Counted from the stretch's first letter, positions 18,701 through 29,151 are shown. The stretch is 64,000 nt of DNA from Streptomyces sp. CoH27 (GCF_020181035.1 NZ_JAIQYY010000006.1:38905-102904), one strand, 5' to 3'. Made by a program: numbers and translations. Notes: generated by a model from the letters alone, not told the origin.

Positions 18701-19250
18701 AGTGGGTCCACCGTTCCGTCACCGGAGTGACGGAACGTGCGCTACGGACACCGCCGGCTGCGCTGCGTCGTACGCCTCCAACTGCCGAGGACGTACGCCT
18801 CCAACTGCCGAGGAAGCAGAGGCGGTGGCGGTGCGTGCAGGTACCGTGCACCGGCACGCCCCGAACGGTCTTGGGCACACCGGTCATCCGCTTTCGCGTC
18901 CCGGGCGGCGACCAGGATCGCGCCCGTGGTCCGAGCCGGGCGGGCGAAGTCCCCCACGACCTGACCACGTGGGCGCGGCCAGAGGCGGCGAAGAGGCCCT
19001 GACCCATCTCGCCGACGCAACAGGGACCCGCTCGCCGGCGCCGAACCCAACGTGCCAGACCGCTCAGCGATGCTGTCCCGGCCCAGTCAAAGCCCCGCAA
19101 GCTTCTGATGCAGGCCATCACACGATCGAGCTCACGCGGCCTCGCACACGCACGTGTGCCTCATGGACGCGCCACCGGAGCCTGGGCAGGTGTGAAGAAG
19201 CCGGCGCCGAAGCCCCAACTGGGCCTCCGCACCGGCCTGTTCACACGGCG
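18701..19250. other. gene-free stretch between the carboxypeptidase remnant and whiA
   Basis: No reading frame here looks like a known protein or shows convincing codon bias. It contains a 23-bp tandem duplication (18769-18814). It may be further decayed remains of the carboxypeptidase gene or its neighbour, but nothing recognisable was found. Confidence 0.5.
18769..18814. repeat. 23-bp perfect tandem duplication
   Basis: Two identical adjacent copies of a 23-bp unit containing TACGCCTCCAACTGCCGAGG lie at 18769-18791 and 18792-18814, in apparently non-coding DNA. This fits a recent slippage or duplication event. Confidence 0.85.
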
Positions 19251-20240
19251 TCAGCCGGCCAGGTTGTCCGCCAGCTCCTCGGTGAGGTTGGCCTCCGTGC
19301 CCGGGATGCCCAGGTCGGTGGCGCGCTTGTCGGCCATCGCCAGCAGGCGGCGGATCCGGCCCGCCACCGCGTCCTTGGTCAGCGGCGGGTCGGCGAGCGC
19401 GCCCAGCTCCTCCAGCGAGGCCTGCTTGTGCTCCATGCGCAGGCGCCCCGCGGCCGCGAGGTGCTCGGGCACCTCCTCGCCGAGGATCTCCAGCGCCCGC
19501 TGCACCCGGGCACCGGCGGCCACGGCGGCGCGGGCCGAACGGCGCAGGTTGGCGTCGTCGAAGTTGGCGAGCCGGTTGGCCGTGGCCCGCACCTCGCGGC
19601 GCATCCGGCGCTCCTCCCAGGCCAGCACCGACTCGTGCGCCCCGAGCCGGGTCAGCAGCGCGCCGATCGCGTCGCCGTCGCGCACGACCACCCGGTCCAC
19701 ACCCCGCACCTCACGGGCCTTCGCAGCGATCGACAGCCGACGGGCGGCGCCGACCAGCGCGAGCGCGGCCTCCGGACCCGGGCAGGTCACCTCCAGGGAG
19801 GAGGAACGGCCGGGCTCGGTCAGCGAGCCGTGCGCCAGGAAGGCCCCGCGCCAGGCCGCCTCCGCGTCACAGGTGGCCCCGGAGACCACCTGCGGGGGCA
19901 GCCCGCGGATCGGGCGACCCCGGCCGTCGACCAGACCCGTCTGGCGGGCCAGCTGGTCACCGCCCGCCACGACCCGGACGACGTACCGCGAGCCGCGACG
20001 CAGCCCGCCGGGCGCCATCACGATCAGCTCGGAGCTGTGGCCGAAGATCTCCAGGATGTCCCGCTTGAGGCGACGGGCCGCCATCGCGGTGTCCAGCTCC
20101 GCCTCGATCACGATGCGCCCGCTCACCAGGTGAAGGCCGCCGGCGAACCGCAGAATGGCGGAGACCTCCGCCTTCCTGCAGCAGGTCCGGGTGACGGGGA
20201 GCCGGGAGATCTCGTCCTTCACCGCTGCCGTCATCGCCAT
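19251..20240 (-). CDS. whiA: sporulation regulator WhiA
   Basis: A 329-residue DNA-binding regulator: an N-terminal LAGLIDADG-like fold degenerate for cleavage ([23 protein letters not shown] and [15 protein letters not shown]) followed by a C-terminal helix-turn-helix ([25 protein letters not shown]). In streptomycetes WhiA acts with WhiB to switch aerial hyphae to sporulation septation. ATG 20240 overlaps yvcK by 10 bp. The in-frame ATG 20234 gives a 4-bp ATGA overlap and may be the true start (327 residues). Confidence 0.96.
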   Translation of the reverse strand: MAMTAAVKDEISRLPVTRTCCRKAEVSAILRFAGGLHLVSGRIVIEAELDTAMAARRLKRDILEIFGHSSELIVMAPGGLRRGSRYVVRVVAGGDQLARQTGLVDGRGRPIRGLPPQVVSGATCDAEAAWRGAFLAHGSLTEPGRSSSLEVTCPGPEAALALVGAARRLSIAAKAREVRGVDRVVVRDGDAIGALLTRLGAHESVLAWEERRMRREVRATANRLANFDDANLRRSARAAVAAGARVQRALEILGEEVPEHLAAAGRLRMEHKQASLEELGALADPPLTKDAVAGRIRRLLAMADKRATDLGIPGTEANLTEELADNLAG

Positions 20241-21298
20241 GGGCCGATCCTTCCATGCATCCGAAAAATACGGTCGTACGCGGCGGCCAACAGCTCCGGG
20301 TCGTGCCGGGGAGTGCCGTCGGTCCGGGCCACCGGCGCCAGCTCGACCGCGGCTCCCAGCCGCTCGGCGGCCTCGGTGAGCGAGTCGCGGTCGGGCACGG
20401 CGGCCTCGTCGGCCAGCACCACGTCCAGGGCGAGTTTAGGGGCGTGTCGCCCCAAAACCTCCAAATGACGCTGCGGTGAGAAGCCCTCTGTTTCTCCGGG
20501 CTGCGGGGCGAGGTTCAAGGACAGCACCTTGCGTGCCTTGGTCTCGGTGAGGGCGTCCAGCAGCTCGGGGACGAGCAGGTGCGGGATCACCGAGGAGAAC
20601 CAGGAACCGGGGCCGAGCACCACCCAGTCCGCGTCCAGTACCGCGGCGACGGCCTCCGGGACGGCCGGCGGGTCGTTCGGCACCAGGTGCACGGACTGCA
20701 CCTCACCCGGCGTGAGCGCGACCGTCGCCTGTCCGCGCACCGTGTCCACGTCGTCCGGGCGCTCCGGGTCGTGCCCCTTGACCAGGGCCTGCAGCTCCAG
20801 CGGCACGGCCGACATGGGCAGCACGCGGCCGTGCGCGCCGAGCAGCTTGCCGACCAGGTCCAGGGCCTGCACATGGTCGCCGAGCTGCTCCCACAGGGCG
20901 ACGATCAGCAGATTGCCGACCGCGTGCTCGTGCAGGTCACCCTGCGACTGGAAGCGGTGCTGGATGACCCGGGCCCAGGTCTGGCCCCAGTCGTCGTCCC
21001 CGCACAGCGCGGCCAGCGCCTTGCGCAGATCGCCGGGCGGCAGCACGCCCAGCTCGTCCCGGAGCCGGCCGCTGGAACCGCCGTCGTCGGCCACGGTGAC
21101 CACGGCGGTGAGGTCGCCGGTGATCCGGCGCAGTGCGGCGAGCGAGGCGGACAGGCCCATGCCGCCGCCGAGCGCGACGACCTTGGGCTGGGCTCCCCGG
21201 CGGCGGGGCCGGCCGCCGCGGGGTTCGGCCGGGCGGCCGGCGCGCGACTCGGGCACCATCCGGCGCAGCCTGCTCAGCCGCGGTGTACGTTCCGTCAT
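20231..21298 (-). CDS. yvcK: gluconeogenesis factor YvcK/CofD-like
   Basis: A 355-residue protein of the YvcK/CofD fold, which binds UDP-sugars in Bacillus and is needed for growth on gluconeogenic carbon and for cell-shape control. After a basic tail of about 38 residues it shows [38 protein letters not shown] and PPGDLRKAL, the family signatures. It is coupled to rapZ (ATGA, 21295-21298) upstream and to whiA downstream, the conserved actinobacterial and Firmicute order. Its biochemical role in Streptomyces is not certain. Confidence 0.93.
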   Translation of the reverse strand: MTERTPRLSRLRRMVPESRAGRPAEPRGGRPRRRGAQPKVVALGGGMGLSASLAALRRITGDLTAVVTVADDGGSSGRLRDELGVLPPGDLRKALAALCGDDDWGQTWARVIQHRFQSQGDLHEHAVGNLLIVALWEQLGDHVQALDLVGKLLGAHGRVLPMSAVPLELQALVKGHDPERPDDVDTVRGQATVALTPGEVQSVHLVPNDPPAVPEAVAAVLDADWVVLGPGSWFSSVIPHLLVPELLDALTETKARKVLSLNLAPQPGETEGFSPQRHLEVLGRHAPKLALDVVLADEAAVPDRDSLTEAAERLGAAVELAPVARTDGTPRHDPELLAAAYDRIFRMHGRIGPWR

Positions 21299-22314
21299 TC
21301 CCGTCCCATGTCCCGGTGTACGACCACCGTCTCCACGCCCTCGGCCGCGAGACGCGCGGCGAGCTTCTCCGACATCGCCACCGAGCGGTGCTTACCGCCC
21401 GTACAGCCGATGGCGATGGTCACATACCGCTTGCCCTCGCGCCGGTAGCCGGCCGCGATCAGGCGCAGCAGCTCGGCGTAGCGGTCGAGGAACTCCTTCG
21501 CGCCGGGCTGGTTGAAGACGTAGGCGGCGACTTCCTCGTTGAGCCCGGAGTACGGGCGCAGCTCCGGGACCCAGTGCGGGTTGGGCAGGAACCGCATGTC
21601 CGCGACCAGGTCGGCGTCGACCGGCAGGCCGTACTTGAAGCCGAACGACATGACGGTGGCCCGCAGCTCGGGCTCCTCCTCGCCGGCGAACTGGGCGTCC
21701 ATCTTGGCGCGCAGCTCGTGCACGTTGAGGCTGGAGGTGTCGATCACCAGGTCGGCGTCCCCGCGCAGCTCGCGCAACAGCTCACGCTCGGCGACGATGC
21801 CGTCCACGATGCGGCCGTCGCCCTGGAGCGGGTGCGGGCGGCGCACCGACTCGAAGCGGCGCACCAGGGCCTCGTCGGAGGACTCCAGGAAGACGATCCG
21901 CCGGGTGACGCCCCGGGTGTCCAGGTCGGCGAGGGACTCGCGCAGGTTGTCGAAGAAGCGCCGCCCGCGCACGTCCACGACGACGGCGATCCGCGCCACG
22001 TTGCCCTGCGAGCGGGCGCCCAGCTCCACCATGGTGGGGATGAGGGCGGGCGGGAGGTTGTCCACGACGAACCAGCCGAGGTCCTCCAGACACTTCGCCG
22101 CCGTCGACCGGCCCGCTCCGGACATGCCGGAGATGATCACCAGTTCGGGGATGGCCGCTTCGGGGGCCGCGGCCGCCGTGACGTCCGTACTCACCTGTGC
22201 TCCGTTTTCCTGGACCGCGTGCTGATCGCCGGCCGCCGTCTGGGGCCGGTCCTGGCCCGCTTCCTTAGGCGCCGTATCTCGCTCTGTCGTGGGCTGTGCG
22301 TCGTGCTCGGTCAT
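21295..22314 (-). CDS. rapZ: RapZ-family nucleotide-binding protein (YvcJ)
   Basis: A 339-residue P-loop protein. Residues 1-55 are a low-complexity Ala/Gln/Thr-rich extension. The P-loop GMSGAGRST follows at about residue 63, with Arg where Lys is usual, then [12 protein letters not shown]. The C-terminal RNA- or ligand-binding domain ends with [18 protein letters not shown]. In E. coli RapZ guides RNase E to the sRNA GlmZ; in Gram-positives the role is less clear. It is coupled to uvrC by a 4-bp overlap and to yvcK likewise. Confidence 0.93.
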   Translation of the reverse strand: MTEHDAQPTTERDTAPKEAGQDRPQTAAGDQHAVQENGAQVSTDVTAAAAPEAAIPELVIISGMSGAGRSTAAKCLEDLGWFVVDNLPPALIPTMVELGARSQGNVARIAVVVDVRGRRFFDNLRESLADLDTRGVTRRIVFLESSDEALVRRFESVRRPHPLQGDGRIVDGIVAERELLRELRGDADLVIDTSSLNVHELRAKMDAQFAGEEEPELRATVMSFGFKYGLPVDADLVADMRFLPNPHWVPELRPYSGLNEEVAAYVFNQPGAKEFLDRYAELLRLIAAGYRREGKRYVTIAIGCTGGKHRSVAMSEKLAARLAAEGVETVVVHRDMGRE

Positions 22315-24398
22315 GTCTCCTGCCCCCGTCGTTCGTCCGGGAGACCCGCGGATACGGGCTCCCCCGAGGAACCGCCCGCCGTGTCGGGTTCCTCGTCTTC
22401 AATGATCTCTCCGGTCGCCGTGTTCACGGCGGGTGCGGCCGGGGCCGCCTGGGCGAGGGCCGCGGCGATGGTCTCGGCCGTCTTCCGGCCTATCCCGGGC
22501 ACCTCCTGGATCTGTTCGATTGTGGCGGCCCGGAGCTTCTTCACCGAGCCGAAATGCTTGATGAGCGCCTGTTTGCGGGTCTCGCCCAGGCCGGGGACGT
22601 CGTCCAGGGGGCCGGCGCGGAAGCGTTTGGCCCGCTTGGTGCGCTGGTAGGTGATCGCGAAGCGGTGAGCCTCGTCCCGCACGCGCTGGAGCAGATAGAG
22701 GCCCTCGCTGGTGCGCGGCAGGACCACCGGGTCGTCCTCGCCGGGCACCCAGACCTCCTCCAGGCGCTTGGCGAGGCCGCACACGGCGATGTCGTCGATG
22801 CCCAGCTCGTCCAGGGCGCGCCGGGCCGCCACGACCTGCGGCTGGCCGCCGTCGACCACGACGAGCTGCGGCGGGTAGGCGAACTTCCTGGGGCGGCCGT
22901 CGTCGTCCTTGAGGGAGTTCGTGATCTCGTCCGTGCCGGTCAGCACGGACTCGCCACCGGCCATGTCCTCCTCGCCGTCGGCCCACTCCCCCGTCCGCTC
23001 CTTCTCGGCGAGGTAGCGCCGGAAGCGGCGGCTGATCACCTCGTGCATGGAGCGGACGTCGTCCTGCCCGGCGAAACTCTTGATCTGGAAGCGGCGATAC
23101 TCACTCTTGCGCTGCAGGCCGTCCTCGAAGACGACCATGGAGGCGACCACGTCGTCCCCCTGGAGATGCGAGATGTCGTAGCACTCGATCCGGAGCGGGG
23201 CGCTGTCCAGGTCGAGGGCCTCGGCGATCTCCTCCAGGGCACGCGAGCGCGTGGTCAGGTCGGAGGCGCGCTTGGTCTTGTGCAGCGCGAGGGCCTGCTG
23301 GGCGTTGCGCTGCACGGTCTCCATGAGCGCCTTCTTGTCGCCGCGCTGCGGGATGCGCAGCGATACGTTCGCCCCACGTCGGCCGGTCAGCCACTCCTGG
23401 ACCGGCTCGACCGGCTCAGGCAGGGCCGGGACCAGCACCTCCTTCGGCACGGCGTCCCCGGTCTCCTCGCCGTACAGCTGCTGCAGAGCGTGCTCGACCA
23501 GTGCGCCGGTGGTGACGTCCTCGACCTTGTCGGTCACCCAGCCGCGCTGGCCACGCACCCGGCCACCGCGCACGTGGAAGATCTGGACGGCCGCCTCCAG
23601 TTCGTCCTCGGCGACGGCGATGAGGTCGGCGTCGGTCGCGTCGGCGAGCACGACCGCGTTCTTCTCCATAGCCTTCTTCAGGGCCTCGATGTCGTCGCGC
23701 AGCCGGGCGGCTCGCTCGTACTCCATCTCCTCGGCCGCCGCCATCATCTGCTTTTCCAGCCGGCGCAGGTAGGTACCGGTGCGTCCGGCCATGAAGTCGC
23801 AGAACTCCTCGGCCAGGTCCTGGTGGTCCTCGGGGCTGATCCGGCCGACACAGGGGGCCGAGCACTTGCCGATGTAGCCGAGCAGGCAGGGCCGGCCGGT
23901 GCGGGCGGCGTTCTTGAACACGCCGGCCGAGCAGGTACGCACCGGGAAGACGCGCAGGAGCAGGTCGACGGTGTCCCGGATGGCCCAGGCGTGCGCGTAC
24001 GGCCCGAAGTACCGCACGCCCTTCTTCTTGTGACCGCGCATCACCTGCACGCGCGGGAACTCCTCGTTCATCGTCACCGCGAGGTACGGGTAGCTCTTGT
24101 CGTCGCGGTACTTGACGTTGAACCGGGGGTCGTACTCCTTGATCCAGGAGTACTCCAGCTGGAGCGCCTCGACCTCCGTGGACACCACGGTCCACTCCAC
24201 GGACGCGGCGGTAGTCACCATCGTCCGGGTGCGCGGGTGCAGGTTCGCCAGGTCCTGGAAGTAGTTCGCCAGGCGGTGGCGCAGGCTTTTCGCCTTTCCG
24301 ACGTAGATCACCCGGCGGTGCTCGTCACGGAACCTGTACACCCCCGGAGAGTCCGGGATCTCACCCGGCCTGGGGCGGTAGCTGGAGGGGTCGGCCAT
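22311..24398 (-). CDS. uvrC: excinuclease ABC subunit C
   Basis: A 695-residue nuclease that makes both incisions in nucleotide excision repair. It has an N-terminal GIY-YIG domain ([21 protein letters not shown]), a Cys cluster (CPCVGR-type region near residue 175), a UVR motif ([23 protein letters not shown]), the RNase H-like half ([20 protein letters not shown]), and helix-hairpin-helix motifs near residues 590-650 ([28 protein letters not shown]). ATG 24398 follows a damage-type promoter almost directly. It heads the uvrC-rapZ-yvcK-whiA operon. Confidence 0.97.
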   Translation of the reverse strand: MADPSSYRPRPGEIPDSPGVYRFRDEHRRVIYVGKAKSLRHRLANYFQDLANLHPRTRTMVTTAASVEWTVVSTEVEALQLEYSWIKEYDPRFNVKYRDDKSYPYLAVTMNEEFPRVQVMRGHKKKGVRYFGPYAHAWAIRDTVDLLLRVFPVRTCSAGVFKNAARTGRPCLLGYIGKCSAPCVGRISPEDHQDLAEEFCDFMAGRTGTYLRRLEKQMMAAAEEMEYERAARLRDDIEALKKAMEKNAVVLADATDADLIAVAEDELEAAVQIFHVRGGRVRGQRGWVTDKVEDVTTGALVEHALQQLYGEETGDAVPKEVLVPALPEPVEPVQEWLTGRRGANVSLRIPQRGDKKALMETVQRNAQQALALHKTKRASDLTTRSRALEEIAEALDLDSAPLRIECYDISHLQGDDVVASMVVFEDGLQRKSEYRRFQIKSFAGQDDVRSMHEVISRRFRRYLAEKERTGEWADGEEDMAGGESVLTGTDEITNSLKDDDGRPRKFAYPPQLVVVDGGQPQVVAARRALDELGIDDIAVCGLAKRLEEVWVPGEDDPVVLPRTSEGLYLLQRVRDEAHRFAITYQRTKRAKRFRAGPLDDVPGLGETRKQALIKHFGSVKKLRAATIEQIQEVPGIGRKTAETIAAALAQAAPAAPAVNTATGEIIEDEEPDTAGGSSGEPVSAGLPDERRGQET

Positions 24399-24405
24399 GT
24401 CTCAC

Positions 24406-24428
24406 ACCCTACTGGCGAGCACCGACAC
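24406..24428 (-). promoter_or_regulatory. weak DNA-damage-type promoter of uvrC
   Basis: On the minus strand GTGTCGGTGCT (24418-24428) is followed after six bases by a perfect TAGGGT (24406-24411). The -10 and spacing match the RecA-NDp/PafBC promoter, while the upstream box differs at several positions. The predicted start is within one or two bases of ATG 24398. Confidence 0.5.
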
Positions 24429-24465
24429 CGCGTCGGGCCTGTGGACAACGCCCGCCTCGCGCCGC

Positions 24466-24873
<408 letters not shown>

Positions 24874-25197
24874 GGCGGCTGTGTCACCCGCGAATGCCCA
24901 GGTCTCCGTCCCCCGTCGATCCTCGCATGCGGCGGGCGGACGCCGACGCGGCTCCGCTGAGCGACGGTTCCGGCGGCGCGCCATGCCCCGGCCGGGTGGG
25001 GTCATGGCGGGTTCGGGGTGTTGTCGGGGTCTGGTCAACACGCTTCAATGCGGGGGAACTCGGGGCCGAGCACGTCCGTACAACGGGACGCGGCTTGTGC
25101 AGCCACGGGCGTCCACAGCGCCCACGAGGGTGACCCCGCACACCAGCGCAGACGGTCTGACCAGCCGTAGCGACACCACACAGAAAGGCGCCTCGGC
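24874..25197. other. divergent intergenic region, 324 bp
   Basis: It separates the Imm1-like gene (minus) from the XRE-like gene (plus) and must carry both promoters. AAAGG (about 10 bases before ATG 25198) is the Shine-Dalgarno of the right-hand gene. No further gene, repeat or clear promoter was identified. Confidence 0.5.
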
Positions 25198-26145
25198 ATG
25201 CGGCATGCCACCGAGCACGCGGACGTCCCCACCGCGGAACTGGACACGGCCCTGCGGGGCGGCCCCTTCCACGTGGCGCTGCGCGCCGCGATCGCCGCTC
25301 GCGGACTGCCGCTCCAGCGCGTCCAGCATCATCTGTCCCGGCACGGGGTCAAGGTCGGGGTGACCAGCCTGAGTTACTGGCAGCAGGGCGCCCGCCGCCC
25401 CCAGCGCCCCGAGTCGCTGCGGGCCGTACGAGCACTGGAGGAGATCCTCCAGCTGCCGGACGAGTCACTGATCCGGCTGCTCACCGACGCCCATGAACGC
25501 ACGGCCGCCGGCCACCCGGGGACCCGTTCCTACCGCGCCCTCATCGAGGCATCCGACGTCCTGAACCGGCTCCGGGCCGACCTCGGCAGGCCCTGCGACG
25601 ACGGACTGCACACCCTCGGCCATCACGAACACGTCCGGATCGGCGCCCGGCGCGAGCTGGCGGGCCGCGAGGCTCACCACATCGTGCGGGCCCACCGTGA
25701 CGGCGTCGACCGGTTCCTCGCCGTGCACCACGGCGACCCCGGCTGCCGGCCGCAGGACATCAGGGTGCGGGCCCTGGAGAACTGCCGCACAGGACGCGTC
25801 CGCTGGGACCAGCACACCGGCGTACTGGTCGCCGAGCTGCTCTTCGGCACCCGACTGCGCTCCGGCGACACCTTCCTCTTCCGGTACGGCATCGAGGACG
25901 GCACGGCCGGGCCCTCCCGCGAGCATCTGCACCGCTTCTGCGCGCCCGGCGGCCAGTACGCGCTCCAGGTCCGCTTCAACCCGGCCGCGCTCCCGGCACA
26001 CTGCCACCGCTTCACCCAGCCCTCGCCGGCGGCCCCTCGCAGCGGCCGCCAGGAACTGCCGCTCACCGGACCCCACCACTGCGTCCACGTGGTCGAGCCC
26101 CGCATCCGGCCGGGCATCGTCGGCATCGCCTGGGCCTGGGAGTGA
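25198..26145 (+). CDS. XRE-like conserved actinobacterial protein
   Basis: A 315-residue protein. Residues 20-85 (FHVALRAAIAARGLPLQRVQHHLSRHGVKVGVTSLSYWQQGARRPQRPESL) look like a helix-turn-helix of the XRE type, with a longer middle than usual. The rest (for example DRFLAVHHGDPGCRPQDIRVRALENCRTGRVRWD) has no domain that I recognise and may be a ligand-binding or all-beta region. AAAGG lies upstream of ATG 25198. Monocistronic, converging on the Rieske gene across a hairpin. Probably a transcriptional regulator; target unknown. Confidence 0.65.
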   Translation: MRHATEHADVPTAELDTALRGGPFHVALRAAIAARGLPLQRVQHHLSRHGVKVGVTSLSYWQQGARRPQRPESLRAVRALEEILQLPDESLIRLLTDAHERTAAGHPGTRSYRALIEASDVLNRLRADLGRPCDDGLHTLGHHEHVRIGARRELAGREAHHIVRAHRDGVDRFLAVHHGDPGCRPQDIRVRALENCRTGRVRWDQHTGVLVAELLFGTRLRSGDTFLFRYGIEDGTAGPSREHLHRFCAPGGQYALQVRFNPAALPAHCHRFTQPSPAAPRSGRQELPLTGPHHCVHVVEPRIRPGIVGIAWAWE

Positions 26146-26156
26146 AGCCCCGCGCG

Positions 26157-26190
26157 CCGCAGGCCGGTTGACGGCAGGCGGGGCCTGCGG
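26157..26190. terminator. bidirectional terminator-like hairpin
   Basis: Perfect 9-bp arms, CCGCAGGCC (26157-26165) and GGCCTGCGG (26182-26190), lie between the convergent XRE-like and Rieske genes. The loop is 16 bases and there is no T-run. Confidence 0.55.
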
Positions 26191-26209
26191 GGGCCGCGTC
26201 GGTCTTCGG

Positions 26210-26635
26210 TCAGGCGCCCGGCCCGGCGATGATCCTGCCGCCCGCCGCCTTCACCGGCAGCTCGGCGAGGGGCTCGGTGGCCGGCTGCTGGACCACCTTG
26301 CCCGTCGTGGCGTCGAACTGGCTGTCGTGGCAGGGGCAGATCAGGGTCGTCCCCTGCAGCTTGTTGATGGCGCACCCCGCGTGCGTGCAGATGGTGCTGT
26401 ACGCCTTCAGGGCACCGCTCTTGTCACGGCTGACGACCACGTTGTGATCCCGGTACAGCTTGGCGCCGCCCTCCGCGATCTCGCTCGCGGCACCGAGATC
26501 GACCGGCGCGGTCGGGGTGGCCGAGGCCAAGGCACCGCCCGGCCCTGAGCACGCGGCCAGGCCGAGCCCGGCGACCGGGGCCACGGCGGCCCCACGAAGG
26601 ACGGTACGACGGCTCGCGGACGGTCGGGCGGGCAT
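26210..26635 (-). CDS. Rieske [2Fe-2S] lipoprotein with Tat-like signal
   Basis: A 141-residue exported protein. The N-terminus has SRRTVLRG followed by a hydrophobic stretch and a lipobox-like LAAC, so it should be exported folded by Tat and lipid-anchored. The cluster ligands are clear: CTHAGC (Cys and His) and CPCHDSQFD (Cys and His), plus the disulphide cysteines. It resembles small stand-alone Rieske proteins of actinobacteria rather than the QcrA subunit, so it is probably an extracytoplasmic electron carrier whose partner is not encoded nearby. Confidence 0.9.
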   Translation of the reverse strand: MPARPSASRRTVLRGAAVAPVAGLGLAACSGPGGALASATPTAPVDLGAASEIAEGGAKLYRDHNVVVSRDKSGALKAYSTICTHAGCAINKLQGTTLICPCHDSQFDATTGKVVQQPATEPLAELPVKAAGGRIIAGPGA

Positions 26636-27012
26636 CTGGAACTCCAGTGGTCAAGGACTGTGCAGGGCGACCATACCCGGGCAGAAGGGCCGGTCCTGCG
26701 GCGGGGGCGGGGAGCTGGACGGACAGGGGCGGGGAGGGGCGGGGAGGCGGGCGTGTGAACGATGAGGAGCGCGGAGGGCGCGGAGGCAGGGGTGCTGTGG
26801 CGGGGCGCGGTGGGGGGAGGCGTCACGTGCGCGCTGGGGGCAAAAGTGCGGTGCGGTGCGGGCCCGGACGATGGGCCGGAAGCTGTCCGGGCAGAGGACG
26901 TAAACGCTTGCGCAAGCGTTTACGCGGGGGTGCTCGATGGGATATGTTCCGGGCCGGAGCCCCCGCAGGGGCCGGTGATGCCCAGCCTCGACGGTTCAGA
27001 GAGGGGAACGCG
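26636..27012. other. region upstream of the LacI gene, 377 bp
   Basis: No convincing gene is seen. It contains a G-rich stretch (about 26700-26830) and, nearer the LacI gene, the 26-bp palindrome. The Rieske promoter would lie at its left end. Confidence 0.5.
26899..26924. promoter_or_regulatory. 26-bp perfect palindrome, LacI-type operator
   Basis: The arms CGTAAACGCTTGC (26899-26911) and GCAAGCGTTTACG (26912-26924) meet without a spacer, with TTGCGCAA at the centre. This is the classic shape of LacI/GalR operators in actinobacteria. It lies 88 bp upstream of the LacI gene, so autoregulation of the regulator-kinase pair is likely. Confidence 0.85.
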
Positions 27013-28143
27013 ATGGCCACCATGGCGGACGTCGCTCGCCGTGCCGGTGTCTCCGTGGCGACCGTCTCCCACGTCCTCAACGACACGCGCCCGGTGCTGC
27101 CCCACACCCGCCAGGCCGTGCTGGACGCCATCGACACCCTGGGCTACACCCCCAACACCCTGGCCCGCTCCCTGGTGACCTCCCGCACCCGCTCCATCGG
27201 GCTCGCGGTGTCGGCGATCAGCAATCCCTACTTCACGGAGATCCTGCAGGGCGTCGAGGCCGCCGCCCTGGACGCGGGATACAGCCTGCTCATCGCGGAC
27301 CCGCACGACGACCCCGGACATGAACGCAAGGTCGCTCAGCTCCTCCATGAGCGCCGGGTGGACGGCATGATCGTCGCCCCCTCCGCGCGTCCGCACGCCC
27401 TCGTCGGCTACCTCCGCCGCCACACCGTCCCCACCGTGTTCCTGGACCGGGTGATCGACACCCAGGTGCCGGGCGCCGTCCCGGCCGGTGGTGAGGAGGG
27501 CGCCGCTCCCGGCCAGGACGTGCCGTGGTGCGACCAGGTCTGCGCGGACGGCGCTGGACCGACCGCCCGCCTCGTCACCCATCTCGCCGGAATGGGACAC
27601 CGGCGGATCGGGATGGTCGCGGGCCTGCCCGGGCTGAGCACCACCGAAGAACGCGTCGCCGGTTATCTGGACGGCCTCACCGCCGCCGGTCTGGCGCACG
27701 ACGAACAGCTTCTCGTGTCCGGCGACTCCGAGTCCGCCGGTGCCGAGCGGGCCACGGCGGCCCTGCTCGCGCTGCCCGATCCGCCCACGGCCCTGGTCAC
27801 CGCAAACAACGCGATGACCATCGGCGCGCTGCGCACTCTGCGCCGGCACGGACTGTCCGTCCCGGACGACATCGCCCTGTGCTGCTTCGACGACTTCGCC
27901 TGGGCGGACCTGTTCTCGCCCCGGCTCACCGCCATCGCCCAGCCCAGCAGGGAGCTGGGCGCCCAGGCCGTGCGGGTGCTGCTGGACCGGCTGGGCGAGC
28001 CGGGCCGGCCGGCCCGGACGCTCCGTCTGTCGTGTGCGTTCGTGCACCGCACGTCCTGCGGCTGCCCGGAAGAGCCGGTCGGGGCCGGGAGAACCGAGCA
28101 CACCGACCCATCCACGCTGTCCGAGAGGGGAGCCGTCTCGTGA
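27013..28143 (+). CDS. LacI-family transcriptional regulator
   Basis: A 376-residue repressor. Residues 1-50 form the helix-turn-helix and hinge (TMADVARRAGVSVATVSHVLN, then TPNTLARSLVTSRTRSIGL). The remainder is the periplasmic-binding-type sensor domain, ending in a Cys-containing HRTSCGCPEE tail. ATG 27013 has GAGGGGA upstream. The stop overlaps the kinase start (GTGA at 28140-28143). The palindrome upstream is the likely binding site. The inducer is probably a sugar handled by the kinase; this is inferred from context. Confidence 0.93.
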   Translation: MATMADVARRAGVSVATVSHVLNDTRPVLPHTRQAVLDAIDTLGYTPNTLARSLVTSRTRSIGLAVSAISNPYFTEILQGVEAAALDAGYSLLIADPHDDPGHERKVAQLLHERRVDGMIVAPSARPHALVGYLRRHTVPTVFLDRVIDTQVPGAVPAGGEEGAAPGQDVPWCDQVCADGAGPTARLVTHLAGMGHRRIGMVAGLPGLSTTEERVAGYLDGLTAAGLAHDEQLLVSGDSESAGAERATAALLALPDPPTALVTANNAMTIGALRTLRRHGLSVPDDIALCCFDDFAWADLFSPRLTAIAQPSRELGAQAVRVLLDRLGEPGRPARTLRLSCAFVHRTSCGCPEEPVGAGRTEHTDPSTLSERGAVS

Positions 28144-29051
28144 TCGTCGTCGCCGGTGAGGCACTGATCGACCTGGTACCGCAGGGCCCCGGTGCCCTCG
28201 CGGACCTCAAGCCGGCGCTCGGCGGTGGCCCGTACAACACCGCCGTCGCCCTGGGCCGGCTCGGCTCACCCACGGCGTTCTGCTCGCGGACCTCGCGCGA
28301 CGCCTTCGGTGAGGCCCTGCTCGACGGGCTGCGGCGGGCAGGCGTCGAGGTGTCGGGTGTCCAGCGCGGGCCGGAGCCGACGACCCTCGCGGTGGCCACG
28401 CTCGACGCCGGCGGCTCCGCCGCCTACTCCTTCTACGTCGACGGCACGGCCGACCGGCTGTTCACCGCACCCGCCGTGCTGCCCGCCGGCACGCGCGCGG
28501 TGTCCTTCGGCACCTGCTCGCTCGTCCTGGAACCGGGGGCGAGCGCCTATGAGGAGCTGATGCACGCGGCGGCCGGGCAGGGGCTGTTCACCGCGCTCGA
28601 CCCCAACATCCGGGCGGGACTGATTCCGGACGCGGACGCCTACCGGGCGCGTTTCAAGAGCTGGCTGCCCTCGGTCACGCTGCTGAAGCTCTCCGCGGAG
28701 GACGCGGAGTGGCTGGGTGGCACTCCGCGCGAGTGGCTGGCCTCCGGGCCGTCGGCGGTCGTGGTGACCCGGGGTGGAGACGGTCTGACGGTGTTCACGC
28801 GGGACGGCGGGGAGTACTCCGTGCCGGGTGAGCAGGTCGCCGTGGTGGACACCATCGGCGCCGGTGACACGGTGAACGCGGCCTTGCTGCACGGGCTGCA
28901 CGCCCAGGACGCGCTGTCCGCGGAAGCGCTGGCCACCCTCGGGACGGAGGGCTGGAGGCGGCTGCTGCGCTTCGCAACCAGGGCGGCGGCGATCACCTGC
29001 TCGCGGGCGGGGGCCGAGCCGCCGTACGCGGCCGAGCTGGGTGAGTGGTGA
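28140..29051 (+). CDS. PfkB-family sugar kinase (fructokinase-like)
   Basis: A 303-residue kinase of the ribokinase/PfkB family: VAGEALIDLVPQ at the N-terminus, GGGPYNTAVALGRLG (sugar-binding loop), VVVTRGGDGL, and DTIGAGDTVNAALLHG with the catalytic Asp and anion hole. The sequence is closest in feel to bacterial fructokinases, but sugar specificity cannot be read. GTG 28140 overlaps the LacI stop and has GGGGAG upstream. A strong bidirectional hairpin follows the gene. Confidence 0.9.
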   Translation: MIVVAGEALIDLVPQGPGALADLKPALGGGPYNTAVALGRLGSPTAFCSRTSRDAFGEALLDGLRRAGVEVSGVQRGPEPTTLAVATLDAGGSAAYSFYVDGTADRLFTAPAVLPAGTRAVSFGTCSLVLEPGASAYEELMHAAAGQGLFTALDPNIRAGLIPDADAYRARFKSWLPSVTLLKLSAEDAEWLGGTPREWLASGPSAVVVTRGGDGLTVFTRDGGEYSVPGEQVAVVDTIGAGDTVNAALLHGLHAQDALSAEALATLGTEGWRRLLRFATRAAAITCSRAGAEPPYAAELGEW

Positions 29052-29151
29052 ACCGGCTGTCTTCCCTGTGCTGTTGACAAGGTGCGGCCGGACCCGCAGT
29101 GTGCGTAGGTCTGTCGCACCGCGGAGCCGGGCTGGCTGATGGATGAACGAA

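Noticed and set aside
18727-19121. Several open frames of 60-190 codons between the carboxypeptidase remnant and whiA
   Set aside because: None shows a domain, good start signals or convincing codon bias, and they overlap one another on both strands.
27525-28143. N-terminal extension of the sugar kinase into the LacI gene
   Set aside because: The extension is arginine-rich shadow sequence; GTG 28140 with GTGA overlap and Shine-Dalgarno gives the standard kinase N-terminus.
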